Positions 43,589 through 53,274 are shown, numbered from the stretch's first letter. The stretch: 64,000 nt of DNA from Pedobacter sp. MC2016-24 (GCF_015223055.1 NZ_JADFBX010000012.1:1-64000); one strand, 5' to 3'. Notes: generated by a model not told the origin, from the sequence alone. A program made the numbers and translations.

Positions 43589-46369
43589 ATGAAAATATAT
43601 CCGTTCTATAAACAATTGCTCAGATACCTGGGGTTAACCGGTAGCTTTTTGCTCCTGTTGTTGTATGCTCAAAACTCCTTTAGTAAGGGCTTTGCTGATG
43701 AGCTGAAAGTAGCTGAATTGCTTTGTGAAAACATGACCAATCCCATTGGCCTTGATGCGAAACAACCTTCTTTTAGCTGGCAGCTTTCAAGTAACAAGCG
43801 CGGATTGGTACAGACAGCGTATGAAATAAGAGTGGGACAACATCAAGCGACACTCGCTCAGGGAAAGGACCTGATCTGGAAAAGCGGAAAAGTGATTTCA
43901 GCTCAGTCCGTTCACGTTCCTTATCCCGGGGCTTCCCTGTCCTCTGCCGAAAAATATTACTGGCAGGTAAGGGTGTGGGATGCCTCAGGAAAAGTATCGG
44001 AATGGAGCGACATCGCCTTCTGGCAAATGGGTTTGCTAAACTCGTCAGACTGGAAGGCAAAATGGATCAGGCAAACCACGGCGGAAAGCCCTGGACAACA
44101 GCCCTGCCCCATATTCCGCAAGGAGTTTTCCAGTGCTAAAAAGGTAGCTTCTGCCACAGCCTTCATGACTGCGCATGGGATGTATGAAGCCTGGATCAAT
44201 GGTCAGCGCATCGGTGAGGATTATCTGACTCCTGGATGGACAAGTTATCAGAAACGGCTGCAATACCAGGTATATGATGTGACCTCCCTGTTGAAGGACA
44301 ATCAGAATTCAGTAGGCGTTATGTTGGGCAGTGGCTGGTTTAGGGGGCGGTTGGCATGGGAAGCTAAAAATGAGCATATTTTTGGTTCAGAACTCGGTTT
44401 ACTATTTCAATTGTTGATCAAATACACCGATGGAAGTTCGGCGATAATTGTATCAGATGAAAGCTGGAAACAATCCACAGGATCGCTGATCTCTTCGTCC
44501 CTATACGATGGAGAGGTTCATGATGCAAGGCTGGAAAAAAACGGCTGGAGTAAACCCGGATATGATGCTAAAAACTGGAACGCTGTTAAAACGTTTGATT
44601 TTGACAACAGTAAGCTGATTGCAACCCTTAATGAGCCGGTAAAAAGACATGAAATTTTAAAACCGCTAAAGATTTTTAAAACGCCTGCAGGTGAGCAGGT
44701 GGTTGATTTTGGTCAAAACATGGTTGGTTATGTGCAGTTGAAAGTTTCCGGTTCTCCAGGAGATAAAATTACCATCAAACATGCCGAGGTATTGGACAAA
44801 GCAGGAAATTTTTATACAACCAACCTCAGAACCGCAAAACAGGAAGCCGTTTACATTCTAAAAGGCGGTGCTGAAGAAACATTTGATACACATTTTACCT
44901 TTTATGGATTTCGATATGTGAAAATTGAAGGGCTTAAAGGAACCCTGCAACCAGAACAGTTAAAAGCGATAGCCCTATATTCAGCGATGAAAACTACGGG
45001 TAGTTTTGAGTGTTCCAATCCACTAATCAATCAATTGCAGCAAAACATTCAATGGGGACAGAAAGGCAATTTTATTGATGTACCTACAGATTGTCCGCAA
45101 CGAGATGAAAGATTGGGCTGGACAGGGGATGCACAAGTATTTTCCAATACGGCTGCATTTAACATGCGGGTGGATAATTTTTTTAGCAAATGGCTCAAAG
45201 ATCTGGCAGCCGACCAATTGCCAAATGGTAGTGTGCCTTATGTGGTCCCAAATGTATTGGGGCCTAAATCACAAGGCTCTACCGGCTGGGCCGATGCTGC
45301 GACCATCATTCCCTGGAATATGTATTGCATTTATGGCAATAAAAAAATACTGCAGGACCAATATCCAAGTATGAAAGCTTGGGTCGATTATATGAACGAT
45401 AACAGTATAAATTCACTATGGAATAAGGGATTTCATATTGGAGACTGGCTTTTTTACCGGCCTGGCGATGATCCTGACGGAATGTCGGCCGTTACGGATA
45501 AATACCTGATTGCACAATGTTTTTATGCACATTCTACCCAGTTGCTCATCAATGCGGCAAATGTGCTTGGCAAAGCCGCGGATGTTGCAAAATATCAGGC
45601 ATTGCTGGAGAAGATCAAAACGGCTTTCGTTAAAGAATACGTCACGCCGAATGGTAAACTTACTTCTGGTACACAGACTGCGTACATTCTGGCACTTAAT
45701 TTCGATTTGTTTCCAGAGGCCCAGCGTGCAGAGGCGGCAAAAAAACTGGTTGACAACATCAGGCTTTACAACAATCATTTGACTACTGGTTTTCTGGGTA
45801 CTCCTTATTTGTGTGATGTACTGACACGATTTGGTTATCTGGATGTGGCTTTTACCTTATTGACGCAGGAAAGCTATCCATCCTGGTTATATCCCGTGAA
45901 AATGGGTGCAACAACCATCTGGGAGCGATGGGATGGAATTAAAGAAGATGGTAATTTTCAAAATCCGGATATGAATTCGTTTAATCATTATGCCTATGGT
46001 GCCATAGGCGATTGGCTGTACCGTACCGTTGCTGGGATCAACATCGGTGAAGGTTCGGTGGCTTACAAAAGTATTTCCATTAAGCCGCGTATGGGTGGCG
46101 GACTAAGTCATGCCAGTGCAAAGCTCGAAACGTATTACGGTAAACTCAGTTCTTCCTGGAAATTAACCGATGACAAATTCAGTATGGAAGTCACGATACC
46201 AGCAAATACCACGGCAACGATTTATGTGCCTGCAGGTACCGGGCAAACAGTAACAAGCTCCGGTAAAGCCTTGTCGGCGATAAAAGATATTAAACTAACC
46301 GAAACCAACGATAAAGCTTACGTGGCACTGAAAGTTGGATCGGGTACCTACCAATTTAGCGTAAATTAA
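43589..46369 (+). CDS. GH78 alpha-L-rhamnosidase
   Basis: A 926-residue protein with a signal peptide. It has the Bac_rhamnosid N-terminal beta domains (residues of about 40-470) and the (alpha/alpha)6 catalytic domain. The catalytic signature DCPQRDERLGWTGDAQVF lies at residues 501-518. TTIWERWDGI and the final beta-sandwich follow. It removes terminal alpha-L-rhamnose from the imported or surface-bound glycan in the periplasm. It is the only clearly recognised glycosidase of the island, so terminal rhamnose is a firm part of the target glycan. Confidence 0.93.
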   Translation: MKIYPFYKQLLRYLGLTGSFLLLLLYAQNSFSKGFADELKVAELLCENMTNPIGLDAKQPSFSWQLSSNKRGLVQTAYEIRVGQHQATLAQGKDLIWKSGKVISAQSVHVPYPGASLSSAEKYYWQVRVWDASGKVSEWSDIAFWQMGLLNSSDWKAKWIRQTTAESPGQQPCPIFRKEFSSAKKVASATAFMTAHGMYEAWINGQRIGEDYLTPGWTSYQKRLQYQVYDVTSLLKDNQNSVGVMLGSGWFRGRLAWEAKNEHIFGSELGLLFQLLIKYTDGSSAIIVSDESWKQSTGSLISSSLYDGEVHDARLEKNGWSKPGYDAKNWNAVKTFDFDNSKLIATLNEPVKRHEILKPLKIFKTPAGEQVVDFGQNMVGYVQLKVSGSPGDKITIKHAEVLDKAGNFYTTNLRTAKQEAVYILKGGAEETFDTHFTFYGFRYVKIEGLKGTLQPEQLKAIALYSAMKTTGSFECSNPLINQLQQNIQWGQKGNFIDVPTDCPQRDERLGWTGDAQVFSNTAAFNMRVDNFFSKWLKDLAADQLPNGSVPYVVPNVLGPKSQGSTGWADAATIIPWNMYCIYGNKKILQDQYPSMKAWVDYMNDNSINSLWNKGFHIGDWLFYRPGDDPDGMSAVTDKYLIAQCFYAHSTQLLINAANVLGKAADVAKYQALLEKIKTAFVKEYVTPNGKLTSGTQTAYILALNFDLFPEAQRAEAAKKLVDNIRLYNNHLTTGFLGTPYLCDVLTRFGYLDVAFTLLTQESYPSWLYPVKMGATTIWERWDGIKEDGNFQNPDMNSFNHYAYGAIGDWLYRTVAGINIGEGSVAYKSISIKPRMGGGLSHASAKLETYYGKLSSSWKLTDDKFSMEVTIPANTTATIYVPAGTGQTVTSSGKALSAIKDIKLTETNDKAYVALKVGSGTYQFSVN

Positions 46370-46379
46370 GGATTAAAAT

Positions 46380-48164
46380 ATGAAACGTCGATTCCAAAAA
46401 TACATGGGCATTACATTAGCTGCTATTGCTTTAGGTAGCCTTGGTATGCCGCTTGCAGCCCATATCAAATTACCTGCGCTGGTAGGTGATGGGATGGTTT
46501 TACAAAGGTCCGTTCCCATACCAATATGGGGATGGGCTGCACCATCAGAGCAGATAACGATAGTTTTTAATAAGAAAACTTATACGACTACCGGTGGCAG
46601 TGATGGAACCTGGAGCCTGAAAATGGATGCACAAGAGGCCGGTGGCCCTTACACCATGAAATTGAAAGGTGAAAATAAGATCAGCATTCAGGACATCATG
46701 ATTGGCGATGTCTGGCTTTGCTCCGGGCAGTCGAATATGGGCGTGAGAATGTCGGACATCCATAACAAATACCCGCAAGATATTATTGCGTCCAATTACC
46801 CTTATATCCGGCAGCTGACCATAGGAAAAGACGTTGGTTATACGCCACAGCACAACCTCAGGGCGGGTGAATGGGTTGCTGCTTCACCCTACACAATTTT
46901 CAGTTTCGGTGCTGTTGGATTTTATTTTGCCAGGGATATTTATAACAAATATAAAGTGCCAATTGGGCTCATTAATTCCAGTTGGGGTGGTACCCGGATC
47001 GAAGCCTGGATCAGCGCTGAGGGCCTAAAGGACTTTCCGGCTTTGGAGGCCAGAAGAAAAGATTTGAGCGGCAAGTTATGGCTGCGAAAAGAAATTGCGG
47101 TCCCGGATCCAACCAAAGCCCTAACGATTGACTGTTCCTATTCGGCGAATTTAGACAGTGTTTTTTTCAACGGAAAGCTGATTGGTAAATTGGATAGTAC
47201 GCTCAAGAATAATCGTTTTTTAGTGCCTGCCGCATTGTTAAAAGCAAAAGACAATATGCTGGCCATTCATGTAACGCATACTGGGCAGATAGACTGGACA
47301 GAAACGGGCGTTGTTTATGGAAAAGATATGGTGGTCGTTACAGCTGCAGGAACTGCAATTGCACAGCCCGGTGATTGGTTTTATCAGTCGGCGCTGTCCA
47401 GTGAAAAAAAAGACCCTTTTCCTTATGCCAGGATCTTGTTTGTGCAGGACGAACCTGCAGCGCTGTACAATGCGATGATTGCACCACTGTTGCCTGCTGC
47501 TATCAAAGGAGTTTTGTGGTACCAGGGGGAATCAAATGTGGGCAAAGATCAGGCTTACCGTGAGTTATTCCCGGCAATGATCAAGGACTGGCGCACCAAG
47601 TGGAATTTAGGAGACTTTCCCTTCCTTTTTGTGCAACTTGCTAATTTTAATGCAGCAGTAGCTGAACCAAAATCAAGTGACTGGGCTGCACTAAGGGAAG
47701 CCCAGCGTGTTGCCCTTAAGCAGCCCAATACAGGGATGGCTGTTATTCACGATATCGGAGAGGCCCAGAATATACACCCAACGAATAAACGCGATGTTGG
47801 AAAACGCCTGGCACTTGCTGCTCAGAATATCACCTATGGGGATACTGAACTCGAATATTCTGGTCCCGACTATAAATCCATGCGTGTAGCCCGCAACAAA
47901 ATCATACTCAGTTTTGACCACATTGGTTCCGGATTGGTTGCAAGGGGAGGTACCGGATTAAAATACTTTGCAATTGCAGGAGCTGATCAGGTGTTTGTAT
48001 GGGCCAATGCCAGCATTGAAAATGACGAGATTGTGGTATGGAGTGATCAAATATCAGCTCCTGTTGCGGTCAGATATGCCTGGGCAGATAATCCGGAGGG
48101 ATGTAATCTTTACAATCGGGAAGGACTACCGGCCTCGTCTTTTCGTACCGACAACTGGAAATGA
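46380..48164 (+). CDS. Sialate O-acetylesterase-like SGNH hydrolase
   Basis: A 594-residue secreted protein. The N-terminal beta domain is followed by the SASA motif DVWLCSGQSNM with catalytic Ser118, the segment INSSWGGTRIEAWIS, a beta insertion domain (about residues 235-320), WYQGESN, and a late IHPTNKRDVGKRLA region that supplies the histidine. It removes O-acetyl groups from a sugar, so the target glycan is probably acetylated. Sialic acid itself is not implied. The gene starts 10 bp after the rhamnosidase gene. Confidence 0.9.
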   Translation: MKRRFQKYMGITLAAIALGSLGMPLAAHIKLPALVGDGMVLQRSVPIPIWGWAAPSEQITIVFNKKTYTTTGGSDGTWSLKMDAQEAGGPYTMKLKGENKISIQDIMIGDVWLCSGQSNMGVRMSDIHNKYPQDIIASNYPYIRQLTIGKDVGYTPQHNLRAGEWVAASPYTIFSFGAVGFYFARDIYNKYKVPIGLINSSWGGTRIEAWISAEGLKDFPALEARRKDLSGKLWLRKEIAVPDPTKALTIDCSYSANLDSVFFNGKLIGKLDSTLKNNRFLVPAALLKAKDNMLAIHVTHTGQIDWTETGVVYGKDMVVVTAAGTAIAQPGDWFYQSALSSEKKDPFPYARILFVQDEPAALYNAMIAPLLPAAIKGVLWYQGESNVGKDQAYRELFPAMIKDWRTKWNLGDFPFLFVQLANFNAAVAEPKSSDWAALREAQRVALKQPNTGMAVIHDIGEAQNIHPTNKRDVGKRLALAAQNITYGDTELEYSGPDYKSMRVARNKIILSFDHIGSGLVARGGTGLKYFAIAGADQVFVWANASIENDEIVVWSDQISAPVAVRYAWADNPEGCNLYNREGLPASSFRTDNWK

Positions 48165-48190
48165 AATTCAGTATTTATAGCTAAAAATGT

Positions 48191-49984
48191 ATGACCAATA
48201 GAAGACAATTTTTAAGAAAAAGTGCATTGCTGGGGGCAGCCAGCTTGACGGCAGATTACTTGCTTGCAAATGACAAAGTTGCTGAGCATCATGGACCTAA
48301 ACCTGGTTCTGAATGTATATATGATGGTAAGATTTATCAAAATATCAAATTCCAGACCTTTAACAGTTCCAATGATATCTTGAACAATGCGATCCGGATT
48401 TTTAACCGGGAACTTCACACACGTACCGGATTGGATTTTTCAACCGGGAAAGGCAATCCATTAACCATTGAATTGCGCGCTGTACCGCAATCGATGCCTT
48501 TGGAGGCCTTCAGGATAGAACACCTGGAAGCTGATCGGATTTCGATTAAAGCCAGTGATGACAAAGGGCTTCTATTTGGATTGGGGAAACTCCTGCACAC
48601 CTCCTTGTTAACAACAGCTGGTTTTACACCGGGTACCTGGCAAGGTTTGTCAGTTCCAGAAAAGCCATTCAGGATGATCTATTTTGCCACACACTTCTAT
48701 AACTTCTATCATGAGGCGCCAATCGATCAAGTGATCAAATATATTGAAGACCTGGCATTTTGGGGTTATAATGGCATCGCCGTATGGTTTGATATGCATC
48801 ATTATAATGGCATCAGGGATGCCGAAGCTCAACTCATGATCGACAGGTTAGCACTGCTCCTGCAAGCTGGAAAAAGTGTGGGTATGAAAACCATGCTGAC
48901 CATGCTTGCCAATGAAGGCTATGCTTCCAGTCCATTAAATTTGAGGGCAAAAGCGCCTAAGCAAGTTAATTTAAGAGGTAAATATGGCGTTGAGATTTGT
49001 CCTTCGCAACCTGGTGGAGCGGAGCTGATCTTGAAGCAGGTTGACCAGGAGCTGGATGAATTCATAAAGCGGGGCGTGGCTGTAGATTATTTGAGCTTAT
49101 GGCCATATGATCAGGGCGGCTGCGGCTGTGATCAATGTACACCATGGGGTAGCAATGGCTTTCTGAAAATGACAAACAGGATTACCAAACAAGCGCAAAA
49201 GAAAATTCCGGGGCTGAAAACGATCCAGTCCACCTGGTTGTTTGACATTGCGGTAGACGAAGGAGAATGGGCAGGTCTTGCCAAGGCCTACAACAGGGAA
49301 AAGCCTGTGGTAAGTTATATCATGGCCGATTCTCATGAAACTTTTCCAAAATATCTGATGAACAATCCGGTTCCCGGAAATTTGCCTTTATTGAATTTTC
49401 CTGAAATCAGCATGTGGAATTCCTGGCCATGGGGTGGATTTGGGGCCAACCCGCTTCCGCAGAGGTTTCAAGACCTTTGGAGTCCAATAAAAGATCAAGT
49501 AGCAGGCGGATATTTGTATTCGGAGGGACTATTTGAAGATTTAAACAAAGTGTTATATAGCAGGTTTTACTGGGATAGTCAGGAGCCCGTTGGTGTTGCC
49601 CTTAGGGAATATGTAGCTTTCAACTTTTCTATTGACCATGCAGACCGCATCATTGAGGCCATTCACATTATGGAAAAAAACCATGGACTGAATATGGTGA
49701 ATAACGAGTTGGTTAAAAATGCGCCAACCAGGTTTACCGTACCAGAAAATGACTTCGGTGCTAAACGCGCATATCAGCTTTTAAGTGACATTGATCTTGA
49801 TCTGCCAAGAAACGTTAAAACATCCTGGCGATGGAGGATCTTGATGCTGCGCGCGATGTTTGATGTTGAGTTTCGGCTCAGCAAAGGGGTGGAAAATCCA
49901 AAGATCATAGCTGGTTTCAAGGAACTCGGACAGATCTATTCTTCAAAAAAAGCCAATATACATGTGCGGCCTCCTTTGATATAA
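48191..49984 (+). CDS. Tat-exported putative glycoside hydrolase, unassigned
   Basis: A 597-residue protein with a twin-arginine signal (NRRQFLRKSALLGAA). Residues of about 65-150 look like the N-terminal GH20b/GH67-type accessory domain (LTIELRA...DKGLLFGLGKLL). The central region is a TIM barrel with WGYNGIAVWFDMHHYNG and VDYLSLWPYDQGGCGCDQCTPW. The CGCDQC pair could bind metal or form disulfides. It is probably a periplasmic enzyme of the island. The exact family is not recognised. Confidence 0.65.
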   Translation: MTNRRQFLRKSALLGAASLTADYLLANDKVAEHHGPKPGSECIYDGKIYQNIKFQTFNSSNDILNNAIRIFNRELHTRTGLDFSTGKGNPLTIELRAVPQSMPLEAFRIEHLEADRISIKASDDKGLLFGLGKLLHTSLLTTAGFTPGTWQGLSVPEKPFRMIYFATHFYNFYHEAPIDQVIKYIEDLAFWGYNGIAVWFDMHHYNGIRDAEAQLMIDRLALLLQAGKSVGMKTMLTMLANEGYASSPLNLRAKAPKQVNLRGKYGVEICPSQPGGAELILKQVDQELDEFIKRGVAVDYLSLWPYDQGGCGCDQCTPWGSNGFLKMTNRITKQAQKKIPGLKTIQSTWLFDIAVDEGEWAGLAKAYNREKPVVSYIMADSHETFPKYLMNNPVPGNLPLLNFPEISMWNSWPWGGFGANPLPQRFQDLWSPIKDQVAGGYLYSEGLFEDLNKVLYSRFYWDSQEPVGVALREYVAFNFSIDHADRIIEAIHIMEKNHGLNMVNNELVKNAPTRFTVPENDFGAKRAYQLLSDIDLDLPRNVKTSWRWRILMLRAMFDVEFRLSKGVENPKIIAGFKELGQIYSSKKANIHVRPPLI

Positions 49985-49985
49985 G

Positions 49986-51461
49986 ATGAAAATGAAAGCG
50001 TCCATAATTTTAATCCTGCTCACTGCTCATATTTGTCTGCATGCACAGCATGTAAACCGAAGTTTATCGAAGCCAAACGTTCTATTCATCATGGTTGACG
50101 ATTTACGTCCTCAGTTGGGCTGTTATGGGGAGCAAATTGTTTCTCCGAACATCAATCGGCTGGCAAAAGGGGGGCAATTGTTTAGCCAGGCCTATGTGAA
50201 TTATCCCGTTTGCGGTCCCTCAAGAGCTAGTTTGCTGAGTGGTCTGTATGCGAGCCGAACCCGGTTTGACCGTTGGAATTGTTCCCAGGATGTGGATGTT
50301 CCTGGAGTAGTGAGTTTGCCAATGCTTTTTCGGAACAATAACTATAAAACGATTTCATTAGGAAAAGTTTACAATAATTTTGAAGATGGAAAGGGAAGTT
50401 GGGATGAAATCTGGCGGCCATCGGTATCTACTACCCAATGGGATTATCAAACGCAGGAGGGGATCAAAATCTTTGAAAAATTAAATGCAGCAGCAGCCGA
50501 AGATACTGCGCTAAGGAATAACAAAAATCTTCCAAAAAGAGGAGTGCCGTTTGAACGGGCAGATGTAACTGATGTAACTTACGAAGATGGGAGGATTGTA
50601 GACCGGGCGATAGAAAATCTTCAGCAACTTAAAAACTCGTCCGCCCCTTTTTTCTTAGCTGTAGGCTTTAATAAGCCTCATTTACCCTTTAATGCTCCAG
50701 CCAAATATTGGGACCTATATGATGAGAAAGAAATCAAATTGGCTCAAAATCCACATCAACCCAAAGGTGCACCTGACGTGTCTGCGCCGGATTTCGGCGA
50801 ACTCAGGTTCTACTATGGAATTCCAGCGCATGGACCTTTGCCAGACACTTTAGCCCGTAAACTCATTCATGGGTATTATGCCTGTGTAAGCTATGTAGAT
50901 AGCCAGATTGGCAGGCTGCTGAATGAGCTGGAAGATCTCGGTTTAGCTCAAAATACGATAGTGGTGCTCTGGGGTGATCATGGATGGCAATTGGGTGAAC
51001 ATGGCCTCTGGGGGAAAGGCGTCAATTACAAAAACGCTTTACAGGTTCCCTTAATTTTGAAGGTCCCTGGTAAAAAAAGCAATGTTCGTCAAAATGGATT
51101 GGTGGAATCAGTGGATCTTTATCCAACTTTATGTGATCTAGCCGAATTGGTTAACCCCTTTCACTTGCAGGGGCGGAGTTTTGCGCCGCTATTGGATCAT
51201 CCGGAGCTGGAGGGCAAAGAAGCTGTTTACAGCAGAACGAACTTGGGTGGCGAGACCATCATCACCAAAACGCATTCCTACACCGAATTTTTTGATCAGC
51301 AAGGAAAATTTAAATCCCGGATGCTTTATGATTTGCGTCTAAATTCTGAAGAAAACAATAACGTGGCTGAGCTGCCAGAAAACCGTAAGTTAGTTGGCGA
51401 TCTAAGTGGAAAATTAAGTTTGCATAGGATTGAAAGAGATAAAATCCTTTTGCATCATTGA
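49986..51461 (+). CDS. Formylglycine sulfatase, iduronate-2-sulfatase-like
   Basis: A 491-residue secreted protein. Metal ligands are in LFIMVDDLRPQLG (Asp38, Asp39). The maturation site is Cys76-Gly-Pro-Ser-Arg80, which becomes formylglycine. WGDHGWQLGEHGLWGKG and KVPLILKVPGK-like motifs follow. The family (S1) hydrolyses sulfate esters of sugars such as iduronate, glucuronate or rhamnose. It starts 1 bp after the previous stop and ends the operon. An anaerobic or aerobic maturase is not in the window. Confidence 0.92.
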   Translation: MKMKASIILILLTAHICLHAQHVNRSLSKPNVLFIMVDDLRPQLGCYGEQIVSPNINRLAKGGQLFSQAYVNYPVCGPSRASLLSGLYASRTRFDRWNCSQDVDVPGVVSLPMLFRNNNYKTISLGKVYNNFEDGKGSWDEIWRPSVSTTQWDYQTQEGIKIFEKLNAAAAEDTALRNNKNLPKRGVPFERADVTDVTYEDGRIVDRAIENLQQLKNSSAPFFLAVGFNKPHLPFNAPAKYWDLYDEKEIKLAQNPHQPKGAPDVSAPDFGELRFYYGIPAHGPLPDTLARKLIHGYYACVSYVDSQIGRLLNELEDLGLAQNTIVVLWGDHGWQLGEHGLWGKGVNYKNALQVPLILKVPGKKSNVRQNGLVESVDLYPTLCDLAELVNPFHLQGRSFAPLLDHPELEGKEAVYSRTNLGGETIITKTHSYTEFFDQQGKFKSRMLYDLRLNSEENNNVAELPENRKLVGDLSGKLSLHRIERDKILLHH

Positions 51462-51465
51462 GATT

Positions 51466-51508
51466 CACCGCTTTTTTTTCTGTTGTCTTGCTTTTGTTGG
51501 GTTGATAG
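51466..51508. repeat. Right copy, part A, of island-flanking repeat
   Basis: CACCGCTTTTTTTT to GGGTTGATAG matches the left copy at 24891-24934. It starts 4 bp after the sulfatase stop. The 5' arm of the left terminator (AAGCGGTG) is absent here, so only the 3' half of the terminator hairpin was carried along. Confidence 0.8.
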
Positions 51509-51524
51509 CTAAATCAGGTACTTC

Positions 51525-52292
51525 CTAATTGTTTGAGTTTCCACCTGCCGAAACCAAAGGTTTAGAAGTAATAATTTTCAATGCAGCATCTGCAGAAAAC
51601 CCTACCTTAATCAATGCGTCATAATAGCTTTTCATATTCTTGGCAAGCTGATCTATAATTGCAGGATTGCTATACACATTCAGCTGTGCGGTAAACATAC
51701 CCATATACATATCTTTTAATGCCGGGCCGAAGTTTGCTGCTTCTCCATTAACAAATGAACTTGAAAAGTCAGTTCCCACCGGCACCGGAGGAGGTGGAGT
51801 TACCACTACCTCGACTTTAGATACCTTATGATCTGCCAATTCCAGCTTAGACTTGTTTAGGTTTACGCTAAAATAATTCAGGAAGTTAACCCCGTCATTT
51901 AATTCGGCCTGTGATCGTGCCCGCTCAATTACATTGATTTCCTGAGTGCCTGGTTTTAATTTTTCAAAGTATACTTTGAAATTTACTTCCTGATTGTCTT
52001 TTGTAGCAACGAAACGCTCTGGTCTTAATGGAATCCCTTCTGATCGGACGTAATTATATCTTTCTTCTCCCTTGGCATTCTGTAAATACATGCTTTTATT
52101 CAATTGTATCCAACTGCCTTTTTCTGCACCTACATGTCTAAAAGAGACTATGGTATGTTGATTGGTGGTTTCTATTTCGGTTATCATGGTTGTGGGATCT
52201 TCTGAACTGGATACCAATGGAAACTTAATAGATTGCCCAAAAAGGCTAACAGGTAGCAAAAATAATGCTAATAACATTTGTTGAGTTCTCAT
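51525..52292 (-). CDS. Secreted hypothetical protein with proline-rich linker
   Basis: A 255-residue protein. The signal peptide ends near LFGQ. The N-terminal half is beta-rich (EVNFKVYFEKLKPGTQEINVIE). A short VVVTPPPPVPVG linker joins it to a helical C-terminal half. No known family is recognised. The gene sits exactly between the two halves of the flanking repeat, which are contiguous at the other end of the island. It therefore looks like an insertion into that repeat or a gene lost from the left copy. Confidence 0.65.
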   Translation of the reverse strand: MRTQQMLLALFLLPVSLFGQSIKFPLVSSSEDPTTMITEIETTNQHTIVSFRHVGAEKGSWIQLNKSMYLQNAKGEERYNYVRSEGIPLRPERFVATKDNQEVNFKVYFEKLKPGTQEINVIERARSQAELNDGVNFLNYFSVNLNKSKLELADHKVSKVEVVVTPPPPVPVGTDFSSSFVNGEAANFGPALKDMYMGMFTAQLNVYSNPAIIDQLAKNMKSYYDALIKVGFSADAALKIITSKPLVSAGGNSNN

Positions 52293-52371
52293 AATTTATT
52301 TATTAAGGCTAAGCGTTTGGTTAGAAATAGCCTGAGCGGTTGATGGGGTTTCATATTTGGTTTTGAGTTGC

Positions 52372-52407
52372 GTTATAGACGGTATGATTTGTCTATTGCA
52401 AGTATAT
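52372..52407. repeat. Right copy, part B, of island-flanking repeat
   Basis: GTTATAGACGGTATGATTTGTC to AAGTATAT matches 24940-24975 at 33 of 36 positions. It lies upstream of the minus-strand gene at 51525 and before a small plus-strand gene, so it may also be a promoter. Confidence 0.75.
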
Positions 52408-52528
52408 AAATAAATGTCTTCTGTTGCAACATGAGATATGGGTTTCGGTACGAAGAAAATCATTGTAATTCTGTTACTTTATCGCATTACGTACAATAAA
52501 AGCGCATTTTCAACGCTATACTTTGACT

Positions 52529-52759
52529 ATGAATCTACCTATGCGCATCAACTTTGATGAAAAAGACTATACCTACACGATTCTCACCAAGGGGATCACA
52601 AAAGATACCAGTACAATCCACATTAATTTAAATGACAAAGACTACCAGCTTGTTTGCAATGCAAAGGGAGATTGGGATGCGATTGATGAAACAGTAAGCG
52701 ATCATCCGGGATTACTGAAAGCCATAGGAAGAAATATCAAACTTCGGTATCGGTTGTAA
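52529..52759 (+). CDS. Small hypothetical protein
   Basis: A 76-residue protein from the ATG at 52529; a TTG two codons earlier is possible. It is beta-rich and acidic, with YTYTILTKGI and DYQLVCNAKGDWDAIDE, and has no signal peptide. It resembles the many short uncharacterised Sphingobacteriaceae proteins of this size. The function is unknown. Confidence 0.5.
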   Translation: MNLPMRINFDEKDYTYTILTKGITKDTSTIHINLNDKDYQLVCNAKGDWDAIDETVSDHPGLLKAIGRNIKLRYRL

Positions 52760-52863
52760 AATAAGTACGGCGTAAATCTGGAAACCTAATGGCCTCTTTT
52801 GATGTTATGCTTGGGGTCTGGCACTCCTAGTTAAACCTATTGCATACATTAAACAAACGAACG

Positions 52864-53274
52864 ATGAAAAAAATACTTGCTTTGACCAATGGTATGGCCT
52901 TGATCATCACTATTGCGGTTAATTATCTTTCCAATACCGGAGCGTTAAATGGCAATACGATGAAAACGGTGTCAGATCAATATTTCAATTATTTTACTCC
53001 TGCAGGTTATGCATTTTCAATCTGGGGTCTGATTTATGTTGGACTAATTGGCTTTGTGTTTTATACAGGTCGTTCTGCTTTTAAAAAAGACGATAGCGAT
53101 CCGATACTTTTGAAAATAGGCTGGTGGTTCGAGGTTTCGGGAAGGGTCTTGGATGAAACAGATAAGCCATTGCCTGGTGCCACAGTTAAGGTAAAAGGCA
53201 AGAACATCAGTGCAGTCACGGATAAGAATGGCCGTTTTTTCATCTCTGGGGCCGCTGTCAATGATAGTATTTAA
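52864..53274 (+). pseudogene. Chimera of TspO-like membrane protein and SusC-type domain
   Basis: The first 97 codons (numbered from an in-frame ATG at 52840) match tryptophan-rich sensory (TspO/MBR) proteins of Bacteroidetes: NYLSNTG, NYFTPAGYAFSIWGLIY and LLKIGWWF. At 53130/53131 the sequence switches in frame to EVSGRVLDETDKPLPGATVK and TDKNGRFFISG, the carboxypeptidase-regulatory domain of SusC-type proteins, and stops after NDSI. Neither part is complete. It looks like a recombination or deletion scar. Beyond the stop, another open relic (about 27 codons to 53360) cannot be assigned. Confidence 0.75.
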
